Positions 6,166 to 15,742 of a stretch of 39,318 nucleotides of DNA are shown piece after piece; positions within the stretch are counted from its first letter, which is position 1, and each line of letters opens with the position of its first letter. Under the pieces are notes generated by a model, which had not been told where the DNA came from, ran no database searches, and saw only the letters and a program-made list of their open reading frames with translations. A program made the translations under genes and the position numbers. This DNA comes from Treponema sp. UBA7570 (GTDB lineage Bacteria; Spirochaetota; Spirochaetia; Treponematales; Treponemataceae): positions 44,541 to 83,858 of the forward strand of contig DLLE01000063.1 of assembly GCA_002477955.1 (NCBI GenBank), read 5' to 3'.

Positions 6166-7353
6166 ATGGAACAGGCAGATTTTACCAGAAATGAGCACTT
6201 GCAGGAATATCAGGTAAAACCAGCTGTTATTGCTGTTGCGAACGGCCGATTTCATTTGATTGGCGAACATACTTGGTTTGCAAAGGATAAAACTTTATCT
6301 ATGGCAGTTGACCTGCCTGTTTTTGTCGCTGTTTCTAAACGGCAGGACGTTTCGCTCAGATTTTATTTTTCCCAGTTAAAAGACAGAAAACGCGGAACTT
6401 TAACCGCGTTGAAATTCAGAAAAGAAGACCGCTGGGCAAATGCTCTTAAAGCGATTGTTTACGGTTTTATTTCAGGTGGTTTTGACCTTTCTGGAATAGA
6501 TTTTACGGTTTATTCCCAGGTTTTACCTTCTGCCGGATGCGGAATTACGACAGCAATAAAAGTTGCAACTGCCTATGCAATCAGAAAGCTTTTCAATCTT
6601 CAGTGCTCGGATTCTCAGCTTTTGCAGGTAATTGAGCGTGGAAACAAGATTTTCCTTAATCTTGAGAATTACATGGCGGATTATTTTTCTGCAATCTATT
6701 CAAAAGAAAATTCACTTGTTCTTACGGATTATTCAACAGGTTCTTGTGATTTGGTTCCGTTCAACTTTGAAGATAAGATAATTCTTCTTACAGATACTAA
6801 AGTTCCGAGAGTTGAAATTTGGAATGAAGAAACTATTCAGCAGCCTGAAAATGTCCTTCTTCTCGGCGAGTTAAAGGAACGGAAGTCAAATGTTTACGGA
6901 GGATGGGTTTATGAAGAAAATCCTTCCGAAGTAAATGATGTTCTTTCTGTGGTGCCGGAAGATACTCGAAGGCGTTTACAGTGCATTATGCGTGAACACA
7001 AATACGTCCTCGAAGCTCAGAAATCGCTTATGGCCGGAGAATTCGGAGGTTTTGCGAGGGCTGTTAATCACAGTTATAAAAATATGCGCGAAGACTATGA
7101 GCTTTCTTGTCCGGAAATTGATTGGATTTTAAAAAGATTGCAGGAGATAAATCCAAATGCGCAAGATTCAAGAAATCCAGTTTCGTGCGGAAGAATTACA
7201 GGCAAAGGTTTTGGACGCATGACTTACACGATTATGAACCGTTCAGACGAGCAGGCGTTTAGAAAAACTCTTGCCGAATACGAGCGAATTTTTGGATTCA
7301 AGGCGTCCTGTTACGAAGTCCGGCCTGCTGGCGGGGTACAGGTAATTGAATAA
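6166..7353 (+). CDS. Galactokinase-like GHMP kinase with altered sugar site
   Basis: This 395-residue protein has the galactokinase order of motifs. Motif 1 is NGRFHLIGEHTWF (26-38), with Arg28, Glu34 and His35 kept, but the Asp of the usual GEHTDY is Trp37. Motif 2 is PSAGCGITTA, a relaxed form of the GHMP phosphate loop PxGxGLSSSA. Asp172 (MADYF) aligns with the catalytic base region GIMDQ. Motif 3 is CGRITGKGFGRMTY, near GARMTGAGFGG. The Asp that Trp37 replaces hydrogen-bonds galactose in true galactokinases, so the substrate may differ or activity may be lost. GAGG lies 5 nt before ATG 6166. The gene leads a cotranscribed group with surE (8-nt overlap). A GalK label is possible, but a different sugar or regulatory kinase is equally compatible. 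Confidence 0.7.
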   Translation: MEQADFTRNEHLQEYQVKPAVIAVANGRFHLIGEHTWFAKDKTLSMAVDLPVFVAVSKRQDVSLRFYFSQLKDRKRGTLTALKFRKEDRWANALKAIVYGFISGGFDLSGIDFTVYSQVLPSAGCGITTAIKVATAYAIRKLFNLQCSDSQLLQVIERGNKIFLNLENYMADYFSAIYSKENSLVLTDYSTGSCDLVPFNFEDKIILLTDTKVPRVEIWNEETIQQPENVLLLGELKERKSNVYGGWVYEENPSEVNDVLSVVPEDTRRRLQCIMREHKYVLEAQKSLMAGEFGGFARAVNHSYKNMREDYELSCPEIDWILKRLQEINPNAQDSRNPVSCGRITGKGFGRMTYTIMNRSDEQAFRKTLAEYERIFGFKASCYEVRPAGGVQVIE

Positions 7354-8125
7354 TTCAAAAAAACTGAATTTATTGCTCACAAACGATGATGGAATTTCTG
7401 CTCCGGGGCTTCAGATTCTTGCAGAAACTTTAAAAAAAGTTGCAAATGTTTATGTTCTGGCTCCGTCTTCCAACAGATCTGCCGTTTCCTCTCATATTGT
7501 AATGCACGAGTCGCTGACTTTTAAGCGGTTTGCGGAAAACGAATGGTCTTGCTCAGGTTATCCTGCAGACTGCGTAATTTCGGCCTTGCGTTCAAATCTT
7601 TTTGAAAATGTTGAATTTGATGCTGTTTTTTCAGGAATAAACAAGGGCCCGAACATGGGAACCGACTGTATTTATTCAGGAACGGTCGCAGCGGCAAGAC
7701 AGGCGGTTTTGTACGGTTTGCCGGGAATTGCAGTAAGCCTAAAAGCAGAAAGCGGAGAATATGCTCAGGACGGTTATGAATATGACGCATTGGCGGAATT
7801 TGTAAAGAACAACCTTGAAAGATTGATTTCGCTTTATGAGCCTGACTGTATTGTGAGCGTGAATGCGAAATCTCAGGAAAAATATGATTCAGCCTTTTTA
7901 ACTTCCTTGTGTACAAGAGATTATAAAGATAAAATAGAATTTGATGAAATCGAAGAAGGTTTGCTGAAAAGCACTCTTTTAAGCGGAGATTTGACGACGA
8001 CAGGACCTGAGCTATTGAACGAATATGAGGCGGTAGAGTCGGGAAACATTGCAATAACGAGAATTTGCGCTGAGCCTGTTGATTTTGAGCCGGCTTTGAA
8101 CCGTAAGATTGATTTTGTTTTTTAG
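7346..8125 (+). CDS. surE: 5'/3'-nucleotidase SurE
   Basis: SurE is a metal-dependent phosphatase that dephosphorylates nucleoside monophosphates and is linked to survival in stress. The 259 residues open with LNLLLTNDDGISAPGL, whose DD pair binds metal, then LAPSSNRSAVSSH and FSGINKGPNMGTDCIYSGTVAAARQA, all signature segments. The start is TTG at 7346, which overlaps the previous stop by 8 nt and puts the NDD motif at the expected distance from the N-terminus. A GGGG run about 9 nt upstream may help initiation, though coupling to the GHMP kinase gene is likely. Length is normal for the family. Confidence 0.94.
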   Translation: MNNSKKLNLLLTNDDGISAPGLQILAETLKKVANVYVLAPSSNRSAVSSHIVMHESLTFKRFAENEWSCSGYPADCVISALRSNLFENVEFDAVFSGINKGPNMGTDCIYSGTVAAARQAVLYGLPGIAVSLKAESGEYAQDGYEYDALAEFVKNNLERLISLYEPDCIVSVNAKSQEKYDSAFLTSLCTRDYKDKIEFDEIEEGLLKSTLLSGDLTTTGPELLNEYEAVESGNIAITRICAEPVDFEPALNRKIDFVF

Positions 8126-8171
8126 CTGGAAAATATCGTAATTCGGGTTAATGGGCGCGGGAGGTTGATTT

Positions 8172-8858
8172 ATGGCAGAAAAAAGTTCATCGCCTCTTTT
8201 TGAGGGAATTTCTCTTTATAAAAAAGGCGATTATACATCTGCTCTTGCATTTTTTATTTCTCTTCCTGAAAATTCTGGAATTGATAATATTGAACTCGCA
8301 TATTACATTGGTCTTTGCTATGCAAAACTCGAAAGATATGACGATGCTCTTTTGTATCTTGAGCAGGTTATAACTTCAGAAACTCAAAGTCCGCGCGTTT
8401 TGCAGTGCCGCTATCTTTTGGCGGTGATTTATGCGCTGATTGGAAAAAAACGCCTTGCCGATTTTGAATTGAATAAACTTCTCGAAACTGGTTATAAGCC
8501 GGCGGACGTTTACGCTTCTCTTGCCTATGTTGCATGGCAGCAGAATGAATTTGAAAAATGCCTCGATTATTACAAAAAATCGCTTGAAATAGATCCTGAA
8601 AACGTTACATCTCTTAACGGAATGGGCTATGTTCTTGCCTGCTTGGAAAAAGATCTTGCAAAGGCCCTGTCTTATTGCAAAAAGGCACTCGACAAAGAGC
8701 CTCAGTCCGCAGCCTGCCTTGATTCTGTTGGCTGGGTTTATTACAAGCTTGGCTTAAAAAAAGATGCTGCAAAATACCTTCTTCAGGCTTATGCCCTTCG
8801 TCCGGAAAATGCAGAAATCATCGAACATTTAAAAATCGCCCAGGTGGAAGTGAACTGA
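8172..8858 (+). CDS. Cytoplasmic TPR-repeat protein
   Basis: These 228 residues consist mostly of tetratricopeptide repeats: ELAYYIGLCYAKLERYDDALLYLEQVI, VYASLAYVAWQQNEFEKCLDYYKKSLEIDP, a NGMGYVLACLEKDLAKALSYCKKALDKEP repeat and SVGWVYYKLGLKKDAAKYLLQAYALRP. There is no signal peptide or membrane segment. A strong site, GGGAGG, precedes ATG 8172. The next gene begins 1 nt after its stop and itself contains a TPR and an export signal, so the two are translationally linked and may act together. TPRs mediate protein binding, and the partner cannot be told from sequence. Confidence 0.85.
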   Translation: MAEKSSSPLFEGISLYKKGDYTSALAFFISLPENSGIDNIELAYYIGLCYAKLERYDDALLYLEQVITSETQSPRVLQCRYLLAVIYALIGKKRLADFELNKLLETGYKPADVYASLAYVAWQQNEFEKCLDYYKKSLEIDPENVTSLNGMGYVLACLEKDLAKALSYCKKALDKEPQSAACLDSVGWVYYKLGLKKDAAKYLLQAYALRPENAEIIEHLKIAQVEVN

Positions 8859-8859
8859 A

Positions 8860-10965
8860 ATGAAAAATAAAATACTAAAAACCCTGATACTGCTGCCATT
8901 TTTTTTTGCAGGTTTTAATTCATTTTCTCAGAATTATATCTTTACGAGCGAGGAAGCCCGTGTAAAAAATTCAACTGGCGTGCGTTCTGCTCAGGCAGGT
9001 TTTGCTGAAGAGGAATTTAGAAAAGGCGTTCAAGCTTATTACCGCGGAAGTTACAATGACGCAATCTTGGAATTTGAAAAAGCTCTTTCTTATCTTCCGT
9101 CGGAAAATATAATTCTCGAATGGCTTGGAAAAGCTTACTATCGTGCAGGTCTTGAAGGAACAGCGCTTGAACAATGGCAGACAGCAAGCGATAATAATTA
9201 CGGCGGACTTTTGCTTAAAAACAAAATAGAAATTGTCCGTGAAAGAAGAATTTCAAACAACAGTTACAATGACCCTGTAAAATACACGGAAAGCGGAAGT
9301 TATTCAGGAAATTCTCCGGACGGAAAAAATTTGGTTTTTAGCCAGCCCGTTTCGATTCTTGCAAATTCTGACGGCTCAATGTGGATTGTTTCTTATGGTT
9401 CAAACGAACTTTTAAGAATGGACATCAACGGTTTTGTTTTTGAACGCTCGAACGGATCTTTTGCAGGTTTTGACAGACCGATGGACATAATTCGCCTCAA
9501 TGACGGTAATCTTCTTATAAGCGAATTTGCCGGAGACAGACTGAGTCTTTTTTCTTCAAGCGGAAGATTTTTAAAGCATTTTGGTTCTAAAGGCCTTGGA
9601 ACTGGAAATTTTGTCGGCCCGCAGTATCTTGCAACTGATGAAATCGGGAATATTTACGTGTCAGATTTTGGAAATGCGCGGATTGATGTTTTTGACAGGG
9701 ACGGAAACGGACTTTTCTTTTTTGGACAGAAAGCTGAAAAATCTTCCGGTTTTGACGGTTTAAAAGCTCCGTCCGGAGTTGCTGTCTCTGGAAATGAAGT
9801 TTTTGTCGCCGATGCTGTAACCGGAGCTGTTTATCGTTTTGATGCGGCAGGAAATTATCTGGGACTTTTGTGTCTCGAAAAAACTTTTGTTCACCCGGAA
9901 TCAATGAAAAAATGGGGAAATTATCTTGTTGTTTGCGACGGAAATAAAATTTATTCGGTTGATACAGAAAATGGAACGGTTTTTGAAAATGTCCGCACTG
10001 GAAATGCTCCTTCTTATTTGACATGCGCGGTTCCTGACGTAAACGGAAATCTTCTCGCAACGGATTACCGCACGAACGAAATTTATGTAATGTCCAAGAT
10101 GTCTGAACTTGTCGGCGGACTTTTTGTTCAAATCGAAAAAGTCGACGCTTCAAAATTTCCAGAGGTAAAGATTGAAGTTAAGGTTGAAAACCGCCACAGA
10201 CAAGCAGTTGTCGGTCTTAAAGAGCAAAATTTTGTGATTACAGAAAAAAAAGGCTCAGTTCAGAATTATGTTTTTGAAGGCGCCTCTTATGTGAACGATT
10301 TTGCGGATATTACGGTTGTAATTGACCGAAGTTTTGAAGCTGCTCAATATTCGAGAGAAATTGAGGCCGCTGTCCGCGAAATTGCATCTTCTATGAATGA
10401 ACACGCAAATAAAGGAACTCTTAGGATTGTAACTTCCGGGGCTGTTCCTGTACTTGAGTATGAAGGTTCTCCTGAAAAAGCCTTAAATTTTAGTCTTCAG
10501 TCGATGAAAAATCCTCTGTCAGAAAAATGTACTGTCGATTTGGCAATCAGGCTTGCTGCGAACGGTTTAATTTCCGGCGAAAAAAAGAGAGCGGTTGTTT
10601 TAATCGGAGCAGGAAAATTAAGCGAGAATTCATTTAACAGATACGGACTTACGGATTTGACCGCATATTTAAACAACAATTCAATTATTCTTTCGTCAGT
10701 TCTTGTTGCAAAAACTAGCGTGGCTCCTGAACTTGCATATATTTGCGAGCATACAGCAGGAAATGAATATTATGTTTACCGGACGGAAGGCTTAAAAAAT
10801 GTCGTAAAAGATGTTATTGATGCTCCGTGCGGAATTTACGTTTTGTCGTTTACTTCATCGCAATCAACCCAGTTTGGCGAAAAATATCTTCCTGTCGAAG
10901 TTGAAGCGTATTTGATGAACCGTTCTGGCCGTGATGACAGCGGATATTTTGCTCCGCTTCAATAA
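8860..10965 (+). CDS. Exported TPR / NHL-propeller / VWA-like protein
   Basis: This 701-residue protein has a Sec-type signal (lysines, then a hydrophobic run ending FNSFSQ at about residue 24), so it is predicted periplasmic or surface-facing. Residues about 48-115 form a TPR pair (GVQAYYRGSYNDAILEFEKAL). Residues about 155-420 hold repeated NHL blades such as PSGVAVSGNEVFVADAVTGAVYRFD, indicating a beta-propeller. Residues about 425-690 resemble VWFA-related domains (ITVVIDRSFE, then RAVVLIGAGKL). The metal site is degenerate, DRSFE instead of DxSxS. It is the last gene of the GHMP kinase-surE-TPR group and converges with the outer-membrane protein frame on the other strand. Function unknown; a scaffold or ligand-sensing role is only an inference from the domains. 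Confidence 0.82.
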   Translation: MKNKILKTLILLPFFFAGFNSFSQNYIFTSEEARVKNSTGVRSAQAGFAEEEFRKGVQAYYRGSYNDAILEFEKALSYLPSENIILEWLGKAYYRAGLEGTALEQWQTASDNNYGGLLLKNKIEIVRERRISNNSYNDPVKYTESGSYSGNSPDGKNLVFSQPVSILANSDGSMWIVSYGSNELLRMDINGFVFERSNGSFAGFDRPMDIIRLNDGNLLISEFAGDRLSLFSSSGRFLKHFGSKGLGTGNFVGPQYLATDEIGNIYVSDFGNARIDVFDRDGNGLFFFGQKAEKSSGFDGLKAPSGVAVSGNEVFVADAVTGAVYRFDAAGNYLGLLCLEKTFVHPESMKKWGNYLVVCDGNKIYSVDTENGTVFENVRTGNAPSYLTCAVPDVNGNLLATDYRTNEIYVMSKMSELVGGLFVQIEKVDASKFPEVKIEVKVENRHRQAVVGLKEQNFVITEKKGSVQNYVFEGASYVNDFADITVVIDRSFEAAQYSREIEAAVREIASSMNEHANKGTLRIVTSGAVPVLEYEGSPEKALNFSLQSMKNPLSEKCTVDLAIRLAANGLISGEKKRAVVLIGAGKLSENSFNRYGLTDLTAYLNNNSIILSSVLVAKTSVAPELAYICEHTAGNEYYVYRTEGLKNVVKDVIDAPCGIYVLSFTSSQSTQFGEKYLPVEVEAYLMNRSGRDDSGYFAPLQ

Positions 10966-10978
10966 AAACAATAAAAAC

Positions 10979-13900
10979 TTAGAATTTTATTGTTGCTCCG
11001 ATTTGGGCGTTTGCCGAAAGACTTGCGTTTTTGTCCCAATAGCAGCTGTAGCTTAAGCCGAGCGAACTGTTTATGCAGACGAATTTATTCAGTTGAATGT
11101 CCAGTTCATGAAGATATTCAAAAAAATTATGCTCGGAGGCTTTTGTTCCTGTTAGTGAAGAAGAGCTTTCTCTCGAAAAAACAGCATTCAGGCTGTCAGA
11201 ACGGTTTATTTTTGTCTGATTTTGCGTTTTTTGTGCGGAAAAAAGTTCAAACCGCCTAAAAAAATAAACGAAAAATTTTTCAATAAAAGAAGATTCGCCA
11301 GGTCTTTTCCAGACAAAAGTAGACTTTGCGGAAAGATTGTTTTTGTCTTCAAAAGAAAATTCAAATCCAGCCTTTAATGTCTCGTCTTTCTTTATGTAAA
11401 AAATATCCTGCTGGTAAAACGAAATTACTGCCTTCGAAGATGAAAAATTCTGGCCGGGAGTTTTTAAGGTAATCGAAAAAGACGTAAGGTATTCATCTTG
11501 TTCAAAAAGGTCCGTAAGGTGAATTGCACTGTTTTTTCCAAAGACATTCAGCGCGCTAAAACCTAAAATTCCTTTTAACTGGCATACGTCGGTTACCGAA
11601 GATGAAGTTTTTATGTCGCGTTCAAAAGAAACCGAGGCATTTTGAGGCAAAAAAAAGTCTTTTGAATTTCCAAAGAAATTTCTTTTCCATCCGGCGGAAT
11701 AAAGCGAAGAATAGTAGATGCTTTCGGCCGAGTCTTCATTCATCATCGGATCTTTTAAAACTTCATTCTTTATTGAGTTGCTGAAAATGTCATAAAACGG
11801 AAGCGCCTTAAAGTACCAGATTTTTTTGTTCAGAGTAGACGCAAGATGTTCAAAATCGTCCGAATAGTTTTCAGTTTTGCCGTTTTTTTGTGTTCCGCCA
11901 GTGGATTTTTTCCAGCTGAAAGAAAAATTATTCTTTTTTATGGAAAAAGGAACGGAAAAAGTCTGGCTTGTCTTGTCTGAATAAGTTATATATGCCGAAT
12001 TTTTGAAGCTTTCTTCGGAAGAAAAATTGTATTCGGGAGAAAAACTATTTTTTTCCAGGTTGAATTTTAAATTCGCCTTTGCAAAAACATTTCTTTTTGC
12101 GGCTTCCAGTTTTCCTGGGCTAAATTCAAGCGAATTGATTTTATTCCAGGAATCGAAATAATTTTTTGTATCGTAATATTTTGTTTCTCCGGAATCTGTG
12201 GAAATTATTTTTTGTTTTGCGCCAGAGTGCATTTCAAAAACAAAAGGCCGGGTTTTTAAGTGAATTTTTGCAGAAATATTCTGGTTTTGCGCCCAAATAT
12301 CTGAATCTGCGGCGGCGTCTGCTGAAAAAACAATTGGCAAATTGAGCGGTGAAAAGTCGGCTAAAAGCGAATTGGATTTTTTGAGGCTTTCGTCATCGTG
12401 GTTAAAAGAATAATTTTCTTCAATATTTAAAATTTTAAAAAAAGGTCTTGTGTTTTTGACTGTGTGCGAAGCCGAAGACAGCGGCATTGACGAATCCAAG
12501 GAGCGTCCGGCATCAAGCGAAAAATAAATTTCTGAAAAAGTAAAGCTTGTTTTTGCGCTTCCGGAAAAGTGATTTCCGTTTTCTAAATTGCCAGTGCTTA
12601 TCTGAGAACTGGTTCTTCCGTCAGCTTGAAAACTTGCGTCTTTGAGAATTGCATAATCTTTTATTTTTATAATTTCGCCGTTTTTTTGCCATGAAGTTTT
12701 TACAATATCTTGAAGAAGAAAATAAGGCGAGCTGTCCGTAAGCATAAAACTGTCAAAGGCGAGCTCTGTCTGTGTCTGCGAGACTGAATGAAATTCGGCG
12801 CAGAATCTAGTTGGAACGACAGAAATGTCGATTTTTTCGACCGAGCCGTAATTTGATTTTTTGTCGGAAAGATTTATTTTTATGTCTGAGAATTTTTGTG
12901 TCTGAGAAAGTTTTATAAGCTCTTCTGCGCTCAGTTTTATTTTTACAGCGGTTTTAAAACTTCCGTCGCTTTGAGGCCGGTCAAATGATAAAATTAAAAA
13001 AGTTTCGTCGTCACAAGTCAAATTTTTTGAGGAGAATTTTGTATTCAGCCTTAAAAACTTGTAGCCTTCGAGGTTGATTTCGCCAAAATATCTTGTGAGC
13101 GTAAAAATTTCTTCCGAAGAATTTTTGAATTCAAAAAAAGTCATGTAGTTTGAGCTTCCGGCTTTTTCGCGTGCAGTAAAAACTTCATAATCTGAACCGT
13201 TTTCTGTGCTTACAAAAAATCCCGATTCCTTTGCTTCGTAAGGTCCTGCAAAAATTCTTCCAATTTTTTTTGATTTTGAAGTGAGAATGAGCCTTCCGTC
13301 GCAGTCTGTCGCAAGAAGAGATTTTTCTTCGTCCGAAATTTTTACTGTAACAGTCTGCCATTCGCCTTTTTTTTCTTTATTGAACGCAAGTTTAACGTCT
13401 GAGTCGCATTGTCCTTCCGAGCTTCCGATTTTCCAGGTGGGAATTTGGTTTTTGTCTTCAAAGCTCAGTTCTTCATCGGCATTTACACCGAGCTGAAGGT
13501 AAAGCTCAAAATCCGAAAGACTAAAAAAGTCGGAATTTTCATCAATTTTTAAGGCGAGCGAGAATTCGCTGCAGGAAGGCAAAATTCCGGAAAGTGCCGG
13601 AAATTTAAGTGAAGTTCCTGCCCAAAAAGGTGATGTTTCTGCCGCATTTTCGGAAAAATTGGAAAAATCCCATTCAAAACTTGCCGAATAACCTGTAATC
13701 GAGGAATCAGATTGTCCGTTTTTTGCTTTGACTGAACCGTTTTTAGAGCCTTTTAGTTCAATCTTCCGTTCACTTTCGCCTGGCCGTGAGTTTAAAAACG
13801 GCAGAATGTCGTCTGGAATGGTGGCCGCGGCGTCTTTTGCAAGATAAAAGGTTTCTGTTTTTTCTTCGTCCATTCCAGAAATCAGGCATTTTCCGGTCGT

Positions 13901-15742
13901 ATTTGAGCTTTCGAGGCTTACGGCTCCTGTATTCTTGAATTTAAAATTTTCGGCCGAATATTCAAGACCTGTTGCTAAAACTGCATGTCCTGGAGAAGAA
14001 GTTGTTAAGGTTGTGTGATTTTTTTCGCTGTCTGTGCTTGGAAGAGCCCAGCTTCCTGCAAAAGCAAAATCTCCGCTAAGGTTTTTTGTGAACTGTTTTT
14101 TTATTCCGCCTGCCGCCGTAATTGCCCTGGAAGACGAATCCGAACTGTCTTCGTACCATTGAGCCGTTATTTTATCGGAAGCCGAAACCGAAGTTGAGAG
14201 CGTTATGCAGCCAGATTCCTTGTCGTAAGCTGCGCTCGCATCCTGAATTCCGTTTTTGTAAACAAGGACTGTTCCGCCTGTTGCATTCGTGCCGATTTCA
14301 AAGCGGTTTACAGGCGTAAAACTTCGTACGCAAACTTTTAAATCTGAAGAAGTTTTTAGCCCAAGATAAATTTCCTCAGCTTCCGTGCAAAAAGGAAATC
14401 TGTATTCTGCCGAAAGAGGAGAATTGGAATTTTTAAAAAAAACATCGGCATAAATGTGCGGTGAATTAAAAAAATCTGTCAGAACGTCCGAAAAATCGTT
14501 TTCGCCTAGGGTAACAAAAAAATTTTCATTTTGAACTGAGGTTGTGCCGGAGCAAACTGCTGCTTCTCCGGAAGATAAAAGTCCTGCGTCGTAACGGTAG
14601 CAGACAGCGTATGGTGAAAATTTCTTTGGATATTGAATATAAAAAACCTCGTTTCCGTCAATTTTTCCGGTTAGCGAAAGCGAATAGTTTTTTAAGTTTT
14701 TTGAAAAAACTTCTTGAACTTCGCCTAAAAAACCGCTGCCATTTTTTTCTTCTGCTTCTCCATAAGTTCCAAGCTCGGAACGCGCAACTGAAGGCGGGTA
14801 GGAAGAATCGTATTCAACTGCGACAGCTGGCAAAATTCCAGAAGTTTTAGAAGCATTTGCTTCCTTTGAAAGAAAAATTGAATAATTTGAAGCGCTCAAA
14901 AGGAATTGCGATGAATTTAATTTTTTGAATGTCCGGCCGTTTTCGTCTTTGTAATTTCCGTCCGAATTTTCTACAAAAACCGACTTAACGGCAAGAACGG
15001 CTTGTTTTGAAGGAAGCACGAATTGAAAACCTGTTTCGTATGCAGAAAGTTCTATTTTTTGCTCAGAAACGCTGTTTTTCCCGTACCAGGTCTTGGATTT
15101 TGCTTCGAGAGAGTCGTACCTAAAAATTGCATCTGCGCTTAAAGTTTGTGTTTCAAAATGAGCAGAAATTCCTGGAGCAAGATTTTCGCCGCCTCCAGGA
15201 CTTCGGTTTAAATCGTCAATTGAATAGCCGGATTCAAAAACAATTCCGCGGTTTGCAATCCTTGCGCTTTTTAAAATTCCGTCTCCGTAATATCCTGCCG
15301 CAACCGTGTTTTTGTCAAAATGATCTGCAAAACCAGCTTCAAAGTACCAGTGTTTTTCAAGCAAAAAAAACAGGCTAAGATTGACTTCTGATAAAATAAC
15401 TGGAGTGCTGAGCGAAAGCGCCGGCGTTGAGCCGAACCCGAAACTTGAAGAAAATCCTCCGTTTACGAGGGATTTCCAGTAGCCTTCGGCAAAAAAATCG
15501 ACATTTTTGTCAAAAATTGAATAGTTAAAAAGGCTTTTTTTTTCTTTAAACGGAATTTCGTCAGATTCATCGGTTTGAGGCGGAAGCAAAGTCGAATTAA
15601 AAACAATCGAACCTGCTCCGTCTGCATTTCTTTCGGTTTGAGTAGAAACTAATGGCGAAGAAAATGTTTTTTGCGCGGAAAATATAAAAAACATTGACGG
15701 AATGACAAAAAAAACAATGCTTTTTAACGAATCTTTTCCCAA
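10979..15742 (-). other. Possible separate outer-membrane protein gene starting at an internal TTG
   Basis: Codon 387 of the DinB frame is TTG (15742). Starting there gives MGKDSLKSIVFFVIP, a positively charged n-region with a hydrophobic core and a plausible cleavage zone after FSAQKTFS. AAGG lies only 3 nt upstream, a short spacing. The product would be 1587 residues: exported, barrel-like, with an internal segment around VLVYKNGIQD and a terminal phenylalanine. An internal signal sequence would not export the fused polymerase, so separate initiation is the more sensible reading if the sequence is correct. ATG 15694 is also in frame but gives a signal without positive charge. Confidence 0.5.

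Noticed and set aside
9587..10153. A 188-codon open frame opposite the NHL propeller gene
   Set aside because: The product is Arg/Gln/His/Phe-rich with no domain, typical of the antisense of AT-rich codons. The NHL repeats on the plus strand are convincing.
10968..10993. Inverted repeat ACAATAAAA/TTTTATTGT between convergent genes as terminator
   Set aside because: The stem is almost all A-T and overlaps the coding end of the outer-membrane protein; too weak to call.
15694..15696. ATG as start of the outer-membrane protein
   Set aside because: It would give a signal peptide without basic residues and has no ribosome site; TTG 15742 is better.
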